Shown: in pieces, positions 16,152 to 25,731 of the stretch | How the letters are laid out: each line of letters starts with the position of its first letter | Numbering within the stretch: the stretch's first letter is position 1 | Assembly (NCBI GenBank): GCA_030149475.1 | Contig: JASBRL010000049.1 | Location: 1-44,766, forward strand | DNA: 44,766 bases | Direction: 5' to 3' | From: Marinobacter sp. | GTDB lineage: Bacteria > Pseudomonadota > Gammaproteobacteria > Pseudomonadales > Oleiphilaceae | Notes under the pieces: generated by a model | Told to the model about the DNA's origin: nothing | Seen by the model: the letters and a program-made list of their open reading frames with translations, nothing else | Database searches by the model: none | Program-made: the position numbers and the translations under genes

Positions 16152-18227
16152 TCAACTGACCACCGGAACGTCCGAATCTTCCTCTTCCTGCTCGTCCACA
16201 CTCTCTTCGTCAGGCAGCGTGAAACCGGCAACCGATGACCGCAACTGAGACGCCATGTCGGCCAGATTACCGATCGATTTGGCCGTCGCGTTGGTACCGG
16301 ACGATGTTTGCGAGGTGATTTCCTGAATAACGTTCATGGTGTTGGAAATGTGTGCCGCAGACGATGCCTGCTGGCGCGCTGCATTGGAGATGTTCTGGAT
16401 CAGTTCCGCCAGGTTCATCGACACGTTTTCGATTTCTTCCAGCGCCACACCGGCGTCCTGGGCCAGACGGGCCCCCCGGACGACCTCGGCGGTGGTATGT
16501 TCCATCGAAATAACGGCTTCGTTGGTATCCGACTGGATGGTTTTAACCAGTGCTTCAATCTGTTTGGTGGCGGCAGAGGAACGTTCCGCAAGGCGCTGGA
16601 CCTCGTCGGCAACCACCGCGAAGCCCCGGCCAGCGTCACCCGCCATGGAGGCCTGGATCGCCGCGTTCAGAGACAGGATATTGGTCTGGTCGGCAATGTC
16701 GTTGATCAGCGATACAATGTCGCCGATCTCCTGGGAAGATTCACCCAGACGCTTGATCCGCTTGGACGTTTCCTGGATCTGCTCACGGATGTTGTCCATG
16801 CCGCGAATGGTGTTCTGAACCACTTCCGCACCCTTCTTGGCAATGGCTACCGAGCGTTCCGCAACCGCAGAGGATTCAGCCGCGTTGGACGACACCTGGT
16901 CGATGGAGACCGCCATTTCGTTAACCGCAGCGGAGGCACCGGCAATTTCCTGCGCCTGATGTTCGGAGGCGTCGGCCAGGTGCATGGCCGTGGCCTGACT
17001 TTCCTGGGCTGCCGAGGCAACCCGGACCGCGGTGCCACGGATGGCCTGAACCAGTCCGCGCATCTGGTCGATCGCGTAGTTGATGGAGTCCGCAATCGCA
17101 CCGGTGAAGTCTTCGGTGACCGTCGCCTCCGTAGTCAGGTCACCATCTGCCAGATCAGCGAGTTCATCCAGCAGTCGCAGGATCGCGTTCTGGTTCTGCT
17201 CATTCTGTTCCTGAGTGGTGGACAGGCGCTGCTGGGCGGCGCGGTACAGCGACAGACCGATCAGCACGACCACCACCGCCATGGCCGCCAGCAGAATGTA
17301 GGCGATAGCCGGGCTGATCAGCCGGGAGTTGGCCTGAGCGGCGAACGCATCAGACAGGTTTGAGGTTTCGTTCAGCAGAACCTGGGAGTTCTTGAAAATA
17401 TCGCCGGCGGCGCGACGTACTTTGAAGAGGTCGGGAGAAGCCTCAAGGATCGCGTCAACATTCTGGGAGACGAACTTGAACAGTTCGGCGACGGCCTGCA
17501 GACCGTAGATGGCGTCTTCATCCTTGACTTTGGTGATCCCCATGGCTGCGTTGCCTTCAACCTGGCCCTTCAGGACCCGGCCGAACAGACTGGCGTCGCG
17601 ACCAAAACGGTCGGCGGCGATAACGGCGTCCTCGTCACCGGACAGTACGTTGTTCACCGAGCGGACGATCCGCTCAGCCAGCAACGACTGACGCTGCGCC
17701 AGTGCGACCTGTTCGGCCGGCGCATTGTTGTCGAGGAGGATCTGCACGATGTCGTCGTATTCCACCTGAAGCTGTGGAATGTTCTCGTTCAGGGTCTGGG
17801 CAACTTTGTGCAGCTTCAGGACGGCTTCCCGTGTGGATACGATGCTGTCAGCGTTTTCGCGAACGGTATCCCAGGTTTTCTGGACCGGACTCCCGGTCGC
17901 CAGTTCGCTTGGTGGCAGTCCGGTGTCCGGGTTACCTTCGATCACGTAGCCCCAGAGCTGGGAGAATTCGTCCCGTGACCGCTTGAGCTGATCGAAGGCC
18001 TCCGCGGTGCCGCCGGCGGCTTCCGTGGCGTTTTTCGCGATTTCCTGGGACAGTACCCGGAGCTCGTTGGTGTGGGCGATGTATTCCTGGTCGTTCTGGC
18101 TGTGCTTGTTGATGATAAACAGCACCACAACGAGCAGGACGGTCAGTGCGATCAGCCCGGCAATCAGGGCGCCAACGAGTTTGTTGGCTCCCTGTCCCGT
18201 GGAGAATCTTCCGGCTCTATTTTTCAT
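16152..18227 (-). CDS. pilJ: Pilus chemoreceptor PilJ
   Basis: This 691-residue methyl-accepting chemotaxis protein has a first membrane helix at about 18-40 and a periplasmic PilJ-type helical sensor domain (about 41-303). The second helix is at about 304-325, followed by HAMP and a long coiled-coil signalling domain. The hairpin tip RGFAVVADEVQRLAE is near 533-547, close to where CheW and kinase bind. PilJ reports type IV pilus and surface state to ChpA. The C-terminal acidic tail is rich in Glu and Asp and lacks a CheR-tethering pentapeptide. Start 18227 is the natural ATG. Confidence 0.95.
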   Translation of the reverse strand: MKNRAGRFSTGQGANKLVGALIAGLIALTVLLVVVLFIINKHSQNDQEYIAHTNELRVLSQEIAKNATEAAGGTAEAFDQLKRSRDEFSQLWGYVIEGNPDTGLPPSELATGSPVQKTWDTVRENADSIVSTREAVLKLHKVAQTLNENIPQLQVEYDDIVQILLDNNAPAEQVALAQRQSLLAERIVRSVNNVLSGDEDAVIAADRFGRDASLFGRVLKGQVEGNAAMGITKVKDEDAIYGLQAVAELFKFVSQNVDAILEASPDLFKVRRAAGDIFKNSQVLLNETSNLSDAFAAQANSRLISPAIAYILLAAMAVVVVLIGLSLYRAAQQRLSTTQEQNEQNQNAILRLLDELADLADGDLTTEATVTEDFTGAIADSINYAIDQMRGLVQAIRGTAVRVASAAQESQATAMHLADASEHQAQEIAGASAAVNEMAVSIDQVSSNAAESSAVAERSVAIAKKGAEVVQNTIRGMDNIREQIQETSKRIKRLGESSQEIGDIVSLINDIADQTNILSLNAAIQASMAGDAGRGFAVVADEVQRLAERSSAATKQIEALVKTIQSDTNEAVISMEHTTAEVVRGARLAQDAGVALEEIENVSMNLAELIQNISNAARQQASSAAHISNTMNVIQEITSQTSSGTNATAKSIGNLADMASQLRSSVAGFTLPDEESVDEQEEEDSDVPVVS

Positions 18228-18306
18228 TGTATGGCTCCCGGCCTCTTCATTGGCAAGTTAGGTTCTGCGGGTTTGAGAATTGACGGTGATGTTCCTGCCA
18301 TTGCCA

Positions 18307-18852
18307 TCACCATTGGGCAACATCCAGAAAGCGCTCATCTTCCATAAGCTCGAAGGTCGAGAACACCTTCCAGGTTTCTTCGTCGCGCTCGTACCCTCCG
18401 TGGATGAAGGGTAGAACGTCTGCGGGGGATCCCTCGGGCTGGGCCACAAATTTGTCCACCGCGAAATACTGCATGCCAGACACACTGTCGACGACCAGAC
18501 CGCTGAACAGGTCCCCGTGTTCAATGACCATCACCCGGCGTTCCCGCTGACTGCGGGAGCTTCGGGGCAGGTCAAAAAAGTGGGCGAGGTCAATCAATGG
18601 CAACAGACGGCCCCGAACATTGGCGGCGCCAAGCATAAACGAACGAACCCCCGGTACATGGGTGTAGCGGGGGACGTGAAGTATCTCAACGACTTCGCCC
18701 ATGGGGGCGACGTAGCGCTGACCGGCCAGAATAAAACCGATGCCATTCCACAGTTCGATGGCTTCCTGTTGTTCCGGCAGACCCGACGCAAGGGCACGGC
18801 TGCGTCGGGCAATATCCGTCAGAACGGCATAGGGGGCGGTCTGGGCGGACAT
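18307..18852 (-). CDS. pilI: CheW-like adaptor PilI
   Basis: This 181-residue CheW-domain protein has the typical beta-barrel signature FMLGAANVRGRLLPLIDL and a following GLVVDSVSGMQYF. It is the primary coupling protein between PilJ and ChpA. It lies 26 bases downstream of pilH and 79 bases upstream of pilJ, in the conserved pilGHIJK order. The 40-residue N-terminal helix before the CheW core is usual for PilI. Confidence 0.92.
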   Translation of the reverse strand: MSAQTAPYAVLTDIARRSRALASGLPEQQEAIELWNGIGFILAGQRYVAPMGEVVEILHVPRYTHVPGVRSFMLGAANVRGRLLPLIDLAHFFDLPRSSRSQRERRVMVIEHGDLFSGLVVDSVSGMQYFAVDKFVAQPEGSPADVLPFIHGGYERDEETWKVFSTFELMEDERFLDVAQW

Positions 18853-18878
18853 GCTTACTCCATGCAGGGGGCGGGCGA

Positions 18879-19241
18879 TCAGGCGATCAGGCTGTTGATC
18901 GTTTTGATCAGGTCGTCTTCGTTGACCGGCTTGACCAGATAACCCTTTGCGCCCTGGCGAGTGCCCCAGACACGGTCGGTTTCCTGATCCTTGGTCGTCA
19001 CAATCACCACTGGAATGGACGCGGTTTCAGGGGCCCGCGTCAGTTGCCGGGTCGCCTGGAAGCCGTTCAGGCCGGGCATAACGACATCCATCAGCACCAG
19101 ATCGGGGGTTTCCGCGCGTGCTTTGGCGACGCCATCAGCGCCGTTGTCAGCGGTGAGCACTTCGTGCTGGTGCTTCTCAAGGATGCTTGAGATTTTTTTT
19201 ACCTCGGTGGGCGAGTCATCAACAATCAGAATACGGGCCAT
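18879..19241 (-). CDS. pilH: Response regulator PilH
   Basis: This 120-residue stand-alone receiver has the acidic pair in ILIVDDSPTE, the phospho-acceptor Asp in LVLMDVVMPGLNG, the switch Thr in VIVTTKDQET and the conserved Lys in GYLVKPV. In pseudomonads PilH favours pilus retraction control or acts as a phosphate sink for ChpA. It lies directly downstream of pilG in the same transcript. Confidence 0.93.
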   Translation of the reverse strand: MARILIVDDSPTEVKKISSILEKHQHEVLTADNGADGVAKARAETPDLVLMDVVMPGLNGFQATRQLTRAPETASIPVVIVTTKDQETDRVWGTRQGAKGYLVKPVNEDDLIKTINSLIA

Positions 19242-19275
19242 GGTTTCCTCGATGGTTCTGTGCGTCAGCGTGCGA

Positions 19276-19668
19276 TTACTGCTCTGCCTGTGGGACGTAC
19301 TGCCGGATCGTATTGAGCAGTTCGTCCTTGCTGAACGGTTTGGTCAGATACTGGTCTGATCCGACAATGCGGCCTTTGGCCTTGTCGAATAAGCCGTCCT
19401 TACTGGACAGCATGATAACGGGTGTTTTCTTGAAGGCTGAATTGTTCTTGATCAGCGCGCAGGTCTGGTAGCCATCAAGACGGGGCATCATGATGTCGAC
19501 GAAGATAATGTCCGGCTGGGAATCAGCAATCTTGGCAAGCGCATCAAAGCCATCGGTGGCGGTAATTACATCACAACCAACCTTTTTCAGAAGGGTTTCT
19601 GCGGTGCGACGGATGGTTTTACTGTCGTCAATCACCATAATCTTCAGGTTTTCGAAGTTGTCATCCAT
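19276..19668 (-). CDS. pilG: Response regulator PilG
   Basis: This 130-residue CheY-like receiver carries IMVIDDSKTIRRT, phospho-Asp in IIFVDIMMPRLDG, VIMLSSKDG and the Lys in YLTKPFSKDEL. PilG drives pilus extension and cAMP signalling when phosphorylated by ChpA. The start at 19668 (MDDNFENLK) is supported by AAGG upstream and by the length of known PilG; the longer open frame runs into the promoter region. It is the first gene of the cluster. Confidence 0.93.
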   Translation of the reverse strand: MDDNFENLKIMVIDDSKTIRRTAETLLKKVGCDVITATDGFDALAKIADSQPDIIFVDIMMPRLDGYQTCALIKNNSAFKKTPVIMLSSKDGLFDKAKGRIVGSDQYLTKPFSKDELLNTIRQYVPQAEQ

Positions 19669-19720
19669 TGTCCAACAGCCTTGCGCTCTGCGTGGGTCGT
19701 TTTTTAACCGGGAATTTCTC

Positions 19721-19763
19721 ACACCCCGTTGAAGGGTGTTCTATAAACCCCGCTTATTTATAG
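19721..19763. promoter_or_regulatory. Palindromes upstream of pilG
   Basis: ACACCC (19721-19726) pairs with GGGTGT (19734-19739), and CTATAAA (19741-19747) pairs with TTTATAG (19757-19763). Both lie 50-100 bases before the pilG start in a 286-base divergent region shared with gshB. They could be an operator and a transcript hairpin of the pil-chp operon. No regulator can be named. Confidence 0.35.
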
Positions 19764-19829
19764 ATTATCGATGGCCGGAGAAAAAGCATAACTTTGTGTC
19801 TAAATGTACTTGTGTTCATAAAAGTGATC

Positions 19830-19849
19830 CACCTGAGCTGATTCAGGTG
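19830..19849. promoter_or_regulatory. Palindrome upstream of gshB
   Basis: CACCTGA (19830-19836) and TCAGGTG (19843-19849) form a perfect 7-bp inverted repeat with a 6-base spacer, about 105 bases upstream of gshB. GTGA and TCAC flank it on either side. It looks like a site for a dimeric regulator; its identity is unknown. Confidence 0.35.
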
Positions 19850-19954
19850 CATTCACAGAACGGGTACAATACCATCTTCCAACAGCATAGCACTTATTGC
19901 TCACCGCACAGTGCTGACCGGTTCGTGTTTTACGGATAAAAATGAAGGGGCTCT

Positions 19955-20920
19955 ATGACAGTTCGACTCGGTATCGTGATGGATCCTATCCAGCACATCC
20001 ATTTCAAGAAGGACAGTTCACTGGCGATGCTCTGGGCTGCCCAGCAACGGGGCTGGGAGATCACCTACATGGAGTTGCCCGACCTGTATCTGAAAGGGGG
20101 AGAGGCCCGGGCGTTCAGTCGCGAACTGTCGGTCAGGATGGACCCGCAGGACTGGTACAGCCTCGGGGATGCCCGGGACATTGCGCTGGCCGATCTCGAT
20201 GTCATTCTGATGCGTCAGGATCCGCCGGTAGACCGCGAGTTCCTGATGGCCACCTATATACTGGAGGCGGCGGAACTCAAGGGCACCCTGGTGGTCAATC
20301 CGACAGCAGCTCTGCGGGACTGCAACGAAAAGTTGTTTGCGACACAGTTCGAGGACTGCACGCCGCCGTTGATTGTGACCCGCTCCGCCGAGCGTCTGAA
20401 GGCGTTTTACGAAGTCCACGGTGATGTGATTATGAAACCGGTGGATGGCATGGGCGGACAGTCCATATTCCGGATACGGGAGAACGACTTCAATCTGGGG
20501 GTCATCATTGAAACCCTGACCAACAATGGTCGCCACCAGGCAATGGCCCAGAAGTTCATCCCCCAGATAAGCGAAGGTGACAAGCGCATTCTGCTGATTG
20601 AAGGTGAGCCGGTACCCTACTCGCTGGCCCGCATTCCTTCAAAAGGCGAGAACCGTGGCAATCTGGCGGCGGGCGGTCGCGGCGAGGGGCGTGAGCTGAC
20701 GACTCGTGACCGGGAGATTTGTGCACGCGTGGCACCGGCACTGAAAGCCAAAGGACTGATTTTTGTCGGCATCGACGTGATTGGTGATTACCTGACTGAA
20801 ATCAATGTCACCAGCCCGACCTGTATTCGCGAACTGGACCGGGCGTTCGGCATTGATATTGGTGGTCAGTTAATGGATGCCATTGCAAAGCGTCTTGCCA
20901 GTCGTGGCGTGGCGGCGTGA
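19955..20920 (+). CDS. gshB: Glutathione synthetase
   Basis: This 321-residue ATP-grasp enzyme joins gamma-glutamylcysteine and glycine to make glutathione. The N-terminal GIVMDPIQHIHFKKDSS, the ATP-grasp segment VIMKPVDGMGGQSIFRI and the late metal-binding ITEINVTSPT are family hallmarks. Length is standard (315-320). The start at 19955 has a strong GAAGGGG site. It is divergent from pilG, the same neighbourhood as in P. aeruginosa. Confidence 0.95.
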   Translation: MTVRLGIVMDPIQHIHFKKDSSLAMLWAAQQRGWEITYMELPDLYLKGGEARAFSRELSVRMDPQDWYSLGDARDIALADLDVILMRQDPPVDREFLMATYILEAAELKGTLVVNPTAALRDCNEKLFATQFEDCTPPLIVTRSAERLKAFYEVHGDVIMKPVDGMGGQSIFRIRENDFNLGVIIETLTNNGRHQAMAQKFIPQISEGDKRILLIEGEPVPYSLARIPSKGENRGNLAAGGRGEGRELTTRDREICARVAPALKAKGLIFVGIDVIGDYLTEINVTSPTCIRELDRAFGIDIGGQLMDAIAKRLASRGVAA

Positions 20921-21011
20921 TACCGGCTTCTTGCCTGCCCGGGCCCCGGTATGGCTTTGGCAATCCCGGTATTGCTGCCCGGATTCATCAGGTGGTAGGT
21001 AAGTAACGGCA

Positions 21012-21875
21012 ATGGCGGTTCAGGTCAGTGACTTCGATCGATTCTCCTTCACTCTGTTTATGGCACTGGTGGTGCACGCAGTGCTGGTCCTGGGGATTAC
21101 CTTTGCCCCGGATGACCCGCCCAGGTCAGCGCAGACACTGGAAATTACGCTGTCAAAATTCGATGACCAAAAAGCACCGGAGCAAGCGGACTTCCTAGCT
21201 CAGACCAATCAACAGGGTAGCGGAAGTGAAACCGAGAAAAAAGAGCTGACCAGCCCCGAACCGACCAAGCAGAGTGGTACCAAAAACCAGCCGTTACAGC
21301 CCAGAGAGCAAGCGCAGACCAAACCCAGGCCGGTCGCGGACAAGCCGGTGGTGAAGACCCGGGCCCCGAGTAAACGTCAGGTTGCGCCGGAAAAACCGGT
21401 GGACAAGCCCGATAAGGACCTGCCGGTCAAAGAGAAGCCAAGCCTGATGGCGCGCAGTCTGGAAATTGCCCGGCTGGAGGCCCGTTATGACAGTCAGCGC
21501 CAGGCCTACGCCAAAAAGCCGCGGGTATTGCGGGTAACGGCGGTGTCTACCTTGCGTTCGGCAAACGCGTGGTACGTCCAGAGCTGGATCAGTAAGGTGA
21601 CCCGGGTGGGCAACCTCAATTACCCGACCGAGGCCCGCCGGGCAGGAATTTATGGCACACTGAGAATGCTGGTGGTGCTGAAAAAGGACGGTAGCGTGAA
21701 AAGCGTCAGCATTCTGGAATCATCGGGCAGCACGGTGCTGGACGATGCGGCGATTCGCATTATCCGGCTGGCGTCGCCCTTTGCTCCGTTTCCGCCGGAG
21801 ATGGCTGAGCAGACCGACCAGCTTGAAATAATCCGTACCTGGTCGTTCCAGCGCAAAGGGCTGAGTTCCGGATGA
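21012..21875 (+). CDS. TonB-like energy transducer
   Basis: This 287-residue protein has one N-terminal membrane helix (about 11-31, LFMALVVHAVLVLGITF), a Pro/Lys/Glu-rich periplasmic linker (about 60-150) and a C-terminal TonB domain (about 205-285). The domain contains YPTEARRAGIYGTLRMLV and VLDDAAIRIIRLASPFAPFP. By position between gshB and yqgE it corresponds to TonB3 of P. aeruginosa, reported to be needed for twitching motility. No exbB or exbD is adjacent. The stop overlaps the yqgE start by four bases. Confidence 0.88.
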   Translation: MAVQVSDFDRFSFTLFMALVVHAVLVLGITFAPDDPPRSAQTLEITLSKFDDQKAPEQADFLAQTNQQGSGSETEKKELTSPEPTKQSGTKNQPLQPREQAQTKPRPVADKPVVKTRAPSKRQVAPEKPVDKPDKDLPVKEKPSLMARSLEIARLEARYDSQRQAYAKKPRVLRVTAVSTLRSANAWYVQSWISKVTRVGNLNYPTEARRAGIYGTLRMLVVLKKDGSVKSVSILESSGSTVLDDAAIRIIRLASPFAPFPPEMAEQTDQLEIIRTWSFQRKGLSSG

Positions 21876-22441
21876 GCGAGCAGAGCATCAAGACAGAGCA
21901 GAGCCTGAGAGGCCACTTCCTGATCGCCACGCCCTATCTGGGCGATCCGCAGTTTCATGGCGGCGTGATCTATATGTGCGAGCATTCGGAAGACGGGGCA
22001 CTGGGCCTGATGGTTAATCGCCCTCTGGAAGTGACTCTGGGCGAGATTCTCAACCAGCTCGATATGGACAGTGACGGGGTCACGGACCCGGTCTACAGCG
22101 GGGGGCCGGTGCAGATAGAACGAGGCTTTGTTCTGCATGATTCATCGGCCCACTGGCAAAACACGGCGTCCATCGACGACAGCGTCCAGCTCACCACCTC
22201 CCGGGATATACTCACCGCCATTGCCGCTAGCGAAGGCCCTGGCCATTATCTGGTCATGCTTGGCTATGCCGGCTGGGGTGAAGGGCAACTGGAGGCTGAA
22301 CTGGCCAGCAATGCCTGGTTAACCTGTCCGGCCACGCCGGATTTGCTGTTCGACACACCCTGGACGCAGCGATACAGTGCCGTGCTGAAGCGTATCGGCG
22401 TTGACCTCAACCAGCTCAGCGAAACGGTGGGTCATGCGTGA
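21872..22441 (+). CDS. yqgE: YqgE/AlgH family protein
   Basis: This 189-residue protein of the UPF0301 (AlgH) family has the conserved HFLIATPYLGDPQFHGGVIY, GLMVNRPLEVTLGEIL, YSGGPVQIERGFVLH and a late LGYAGWGEGQLEAEL. Its biochemical role is unsettled; AlgH was linked to alginate control in Pseudomonas. It is translated together with tonB (ATGA overlap) and yqgF (8-base overlap). Confidence 0.93.
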   Translation: MSEQSIKTEQSLRGHFLIATPYLGDPQFHGGVIYMCEHSEDGALGLMVNRPLEVTLGEILNQLDMDSDGVTDPVYSGGPVQIERGFVLHDSSAHWQNTASIDDSVQLTTSRDILTAIAASEGPGHYLVMLGYAGWGEGQLEAELASNAWLTCPATPDLLFDTPWTQRYSAVLKRIGVDLNQLSETVGHA

Positions 22442-22880
22442 GCCGGGCCAGCGTCAGGTTCTGGCGTTCGATTTCGGCACCCGCCGGATCGGCGTGGCCT
22501 TTGGCCAGGAACTGTTGGGCCGGGGCCGGCCGGTATCGATGCTGCCGGCCCGTGATGGCATCCCGGACTGGACCATGATTGAACGGCTGATTGATGAGTG
22601 GCAGCCGGACCAGTTCGTCGTCGGGCTGCCGCTGAACATGGATGACACCGAGAACGACATGTGTGCCCGGGCCCGCAAGTTTGGCAACCGGTTACACGGA
22701 CGCTTCCATCTGCCGGTGGCTATGGTAGATGAGAGATTGAGCAGCTTTGAGGCCAAGGGCGCTGTCATGGCCGCCGGGGGTGATCGGGATTTTGGACGCC
22801 ATGGGGTGGATGATCTGGCCGCCGTGCTGATTCTTGAAACCTGGTTTGGTCACTATTCACAAGGGCAGACGGAGAGGTGA
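22434..22880 (+). CDS. yqgF: YqgF/RuvX RNase H-fold nuclease
   Basis: This 148-residue protein of the YqgF family (putative Holliday junction resolvase) acts in 16S rRNA 5' end maturation in E. coli. The first acidic residue is in LAFDFGTRRIGVA, with VVGLPLNMDDTEND, VAMVDERLSSFEAK and a final DDLAAVLILE. Start 22434 (MREPGQ) has GGTGGG upstream and overlaps the yqgE stop by 8 bases. It is followed at 7 bases by pyrR. Confidence 0.93.
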   Translation: MREPGQRQVLAFDFGTRRIGVAFGQELLGRGRPVSMLPARDGIPDWTMIERLIDEWQPDQFVVGLPLNMDDTENDMCARARKFGNRLHGRFHLPVAMVDERLSSFEAKGAVMAAGGDRDFGRHGVDDLAAVLILETWFGHYSQGQTER

Positions 22881-22887
22881 GCGATTA

Positions 22888-23397
22888 ATGACCGCATTGC
22901 TGGATACAGATCAGTTGCTCAATGAGCTGGAAGCGGGCTTGCGCGAGCAACTGACGTCGCGTGCGGTGACGTCCCCGGCGCTGATCGGCATTCGCACTGG
23001 CGGTGTCTGGCTGGCCGACGCCATGAACAAGCGGCTCGGCCTGGAGCAGCCGTTTGGCGAGCTGGATATTTCCTTTTACCGGGATGACTTCAGCCGGATC
23101 GGGCTGAATCCCCGGGTTTGCCCGTCTCATCTGCCGTTTGAAACCGAGGACCGGGATATCATCCTGATTGACGACGTCATCATGAGTGGCAGAACCATCA
23201 GGGCGGCGATGAATGAAATCTTCGATTACGGCCGGCCGGCGAGTATCATTCTGTGCACCCTGATCGACCTGGGAGCGCGGGAACTGCCGATCCAGCCCGA
23301 TGTCGTCGGTCGGACCCTGTCACTGCAGTCTCACCAGCGGGTGAAACTGCAAGGCCCGGCTCCGTTAAAACTGGAACTTCGGGAAACCGGCCAATAG
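22888..23397 (+). CDS. pyrR: Pyrimidine regulator/UPRTase PyrR
   Basis: This 169-residue phosphoribosyltransferase-fold protein has the PRPP-binding motif [14 protein letters not shown] at about 90-103 and [11 protein letters not shown] earlier. PyrR senses UMP and PRPP and can have uracil phosphoribosyltransferase activity. In pseudomonads the gene precedes pyrB as here. I see no attenuator between yqgF and pyrR (7 bases). Start 22888 follows GGAGAGG; the longer frame would overlap yqgF. Confidence 0.92.
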   Translation: MTALLDTDQLLNELEAGLREQLTSRAVTSPALIGIRTGGVWLADAMNKRLGLEQPFGELDISFYRDDFSRIGLNPRVCPSHLPFETEDRDIILIDDVIMSGRTIRAAMNEIFDYGRPASIILCTLIDLGARELPIQPDVVGRTLSLQSHQRVKLQGPAPLKLELRETGQ

Positions 23398-23425
23398 CCT
23401 CCCGCACCAGAGAGTCACAGCACCC

Positions 23426-24439
23426 ATGACTGCCATTGCGACTTCCGACACCGCCCTGCAACTGACCCGGGATGGCCAGTTGAAACACTTCCTGACCCTT
23501 GATGGTCTGCAACGGCCACTGTTAACCGATATTCTGGACACCGCCGACTCCTTCATCGAAGTCGGCGAACGAACCATCAAAAAGGTGCCGCTGCTGCGGG
23601 GCCGCACGGTCGTCAATCTGTTCTTCGAATCCAGCACCCGCACCCGCAGCACCTTTGAGCTGGCGGCCAAGCGGCTGTCCGCCGATGTGCTTAACCTGGA
23701 CATCAACACTTCCGCCACCTCCAAGGGTGAATCCCTGTCGGACACGCTGCTGAATCTGGAAGCCATGGCCAGCGACATGTTCGTGGTTCGCCATTCCCAG
23801 AGCGGTGCGCCCCACTTTATTGCGCAAAGCGTGACCCCGGGCGTGGCTATCGTCAATGCCGGCGACGGCCGTCATGCGCACCCGACCCAGGCGATGCTGG
23901 ATATGCTGACTATCCGCCAGCATAAAGGCAGCTTTGAGGGCCTGAAGGTAGCCATTGTGGGCGATGTCCTGCACTCCCGGGTGGCCCGGTCCCAGATCGC
24001 CGCGCTGAATACCCTCGGGGTTGCCGAAGTACGGGTGATTGCCCCGGGCACGCTGTTGCCAAGGGATGTTGAAAGCCTCGGCTGCAAGGTCCAGTACGAC
24101 ATGCGGGCCGGTCTCAAAGATCTGGACGTGGTGATCATGCTTCGATTGCAGCGGGAACGCATGCAAGGTGCACTGTTGCCAAGTGAGCGCGAGTTCTACC
24201 GGCTTTACGGTCTGAATACCGAAAAGCTGGCTCTGGCGCGGCCCGACTGCATAGTGATGCACCCGGGGCCGATAAACCGGGGCGTGGAAATCGAATCGGC
24301 GGTGGCCGATGGGCCCCAGTCGGTCATTCTGAATCAGGTGACCAATGGCATTGCGGTGCGGATGGCGGTGATGTCCATGGCGATGAGCGGTCAGGTCGCT
24401 GAGCGGACCCGGGGCCAGGCGGAAGGAGAGCAGGCGTGA
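23426..24439 (+). CDS. pyrB: Aspartate carbamoyltransferase
   Basis: This 337-residue catalytic chain of class A ATCase performs the committed step of pyrimidine synthesis. The carbamoyl-phosphate site STRTRSTFE at residues 70-78, [10 protein letters not shown], and [13 protein letters not shown] are present. A 20-residue N-terminal extension precedes the usual core, as in Pseudomonas, where ATCase binds PyrC' in a dodecamer and is sensitive to nucleotides. Its stop overlaps the pyrC' GTG start by four bases. Confidence 0.95.
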   Translation: MTAIATSDTALQLTRDGQLKHFLTLDGLQRPLLTDILDTADSFIEVGERTIKKVPLLRGRTVVNLFFESSTRTRSTFELAAKRLSADVLNLDINTSATSKGESLSDTLLNLEAMASDMFVVRHSQSGAPHFIAQSVTPGVAIVNAGDGRHAHPTQAMLDMLTIRQHKGSFEGLKVAIVGDVLHSRVARSQIAALNTLGVAEVRVIAPGTLLPRDVESLGCKVQYDMRAGLKDLDVVIMLRLQRERMQGALLPSEREFYRLYGLNTEKLALARPDCIVMHPGPINRGVEIESAVADGPQSVILNQVTNGIAVRMAVMSMAMSGQVAERTRGQAEGEQA

Positions 24440-25731
24440 GTGAAGACCGGCAAACCAGCATCCGGATTGTCAATGGCCGACGGCTGACCGCGCAGGGTGA
24501 GGCAGCCGGGACTGAATCGTTACTGATCGAAAATGGACGTATTGCGGCCGTCGGCGAGGCCGCTGACCGCCGCCATGCCGACCAGCAGCTGGATGCTCAG
24601 GACTGCCGGGTCGCCCCGGGTTTCATCGATCTGTGCTGCTATCTGCGAGAGCCGGGTAACAGCCAGAAAGGCAATATTGCCTCGGAAACCCTGGCAGCGG
24701 CCAGGGGCGGATTTGCGACGGTGTGCGCGTCCCCGGAATCCTCTCCGGTCAATGATTCCACGGCGGTTACCCATCTGATCCGGGACACTGCCACCGCTCG
24801 CGGGGCGGTCCGCGTGTTGCCGATCGGCGCCGCCACCCGGGCGCTTGAAGGCGAACTGCTCAGTGATATGGCCGGCCTGTCGGCCGCCGGGTGCGTGGCC
24901 TTCAGCAACGGAAGCGCGGTTTTCCGCAATGCGCGGATCCTGCGTCGATGCATGGCCTATGCCCAGACCTTCGGTTATACGCTGATGTTGCAGCCACGCA
25001 ACCAGGCGCTGTCGGCCGATGGTTTCGCTCACGACGGACAGGTAGCCGCTCGCCTGGGCCTGCTGGGCATTCCCGAAGTCGCCGAAACCGCCGCGGTGAT
25101 GGAAATGCTGTTGCTGGCGGAAGAGGCGGGCGTGCGCCTGCATCTGAGTCAGTTATCCACCGCGCGCAGCGTCGACATGGTCGCCGACGCGCAGCAACGC
25201 GGTGTTGCGGTCACCGCTGATGTCGCCATGCATCACCTGGTATTGACCGAGAACGCCCTGTCGGGCTTCGACAGTCGTTTCCATGTCTTGCCGCCTCTGC
25301 GCACGGAAGCGGACCGCCAGCGTCTGCTGGCCGGCGTGCGTGACGGCGTCATCGGCAGTATTGTCAGCCAGCACCAGCCCCAGGACCCGGCCGCCAAACG
25401 GGCGCCGCTGGGGGAAACCGGGCCTGGCCTGTCTTCCGTGGAAAGTGTTCTGTCACTCGGTCTGACGCTGGTTGAGCGCGATGAACTGACGCTGCCACAG
25501 TTGATCGGCGCGCTGACGCAAGGGCCGGCGGCGGTGCTCGACCGGCCGGTGGCCGGGCTGAATGAGGGTGATGAGGCGGATATCTGCATTTTCGACCCCC
25601 GGGCGCACTGGGTGGCGAGTGCAGAGACCCTGATGTCCATGGGCAAGCATGCACCGGTGACCGGCTCCCCGTTGCCCGGCGTGATCCGCTATACGCTCAG
25701 CGGAGGTCGTCTGGCCTGGCCCGTCGGTTAA
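24436..25731 (+). CDS. pyrC': Inactive dihydroorotase-like PyrC'
   Basis: This 431-residue dihydroorotase fold lacks catalytic metal ligands. The usual DxHxHxREPG motif reads [10 protein letters not shown], with Cys67 and Tyr69 replacing both histidines, and the usual late TDHAPH is SQHQPQ. In Pseudomonas the equivalent PyrC' is a structural partner needed for ATCase assembly, so this is a functional pseudoenzyme, not a decaying gene. The start is GTG at 24436, with AAGGAGAG upstream and GTGA overlap with pyrB. A true dihydroorotase must be encoded elsewhere. Confidence 0.92.
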   Translation: MSEDRQTSIRIVNGRRLTAQGEAAGTESLLIENGRIAAVGEAADRRHADQQLDAQDCRVAPGFIDLCCYLREPGNSQKGNIASETLAAARGGFATVCASPESSPVNDSTAVTHLIRDTATARGAVRVLPIGAATRALEGELLSDMAGLSAAGCVAFSNGSAVFRNARILRRCMAYAQTFGYTLMLQPRNQALSADGFAHDGQVAARLGLLGIPEVAETAAVMEMLLLAEEAGVRLHLSQLSTARSVDMVADAQQRGVAVTADVAMHHLVLTENALSGFDSRFHVLPPLRTEADRQRLLAGVRDGVIGSIVSQHQPQDPAAKRAPLGETGPGLSSVESVLSLGLTLVERDELTLPQLIGALTQGPAAVLDRPVAGLNEGDEADICIFDPRAHWVASAETLMSMGKHAPVTGSPLPGVIRYTLSGGRLAWPVG

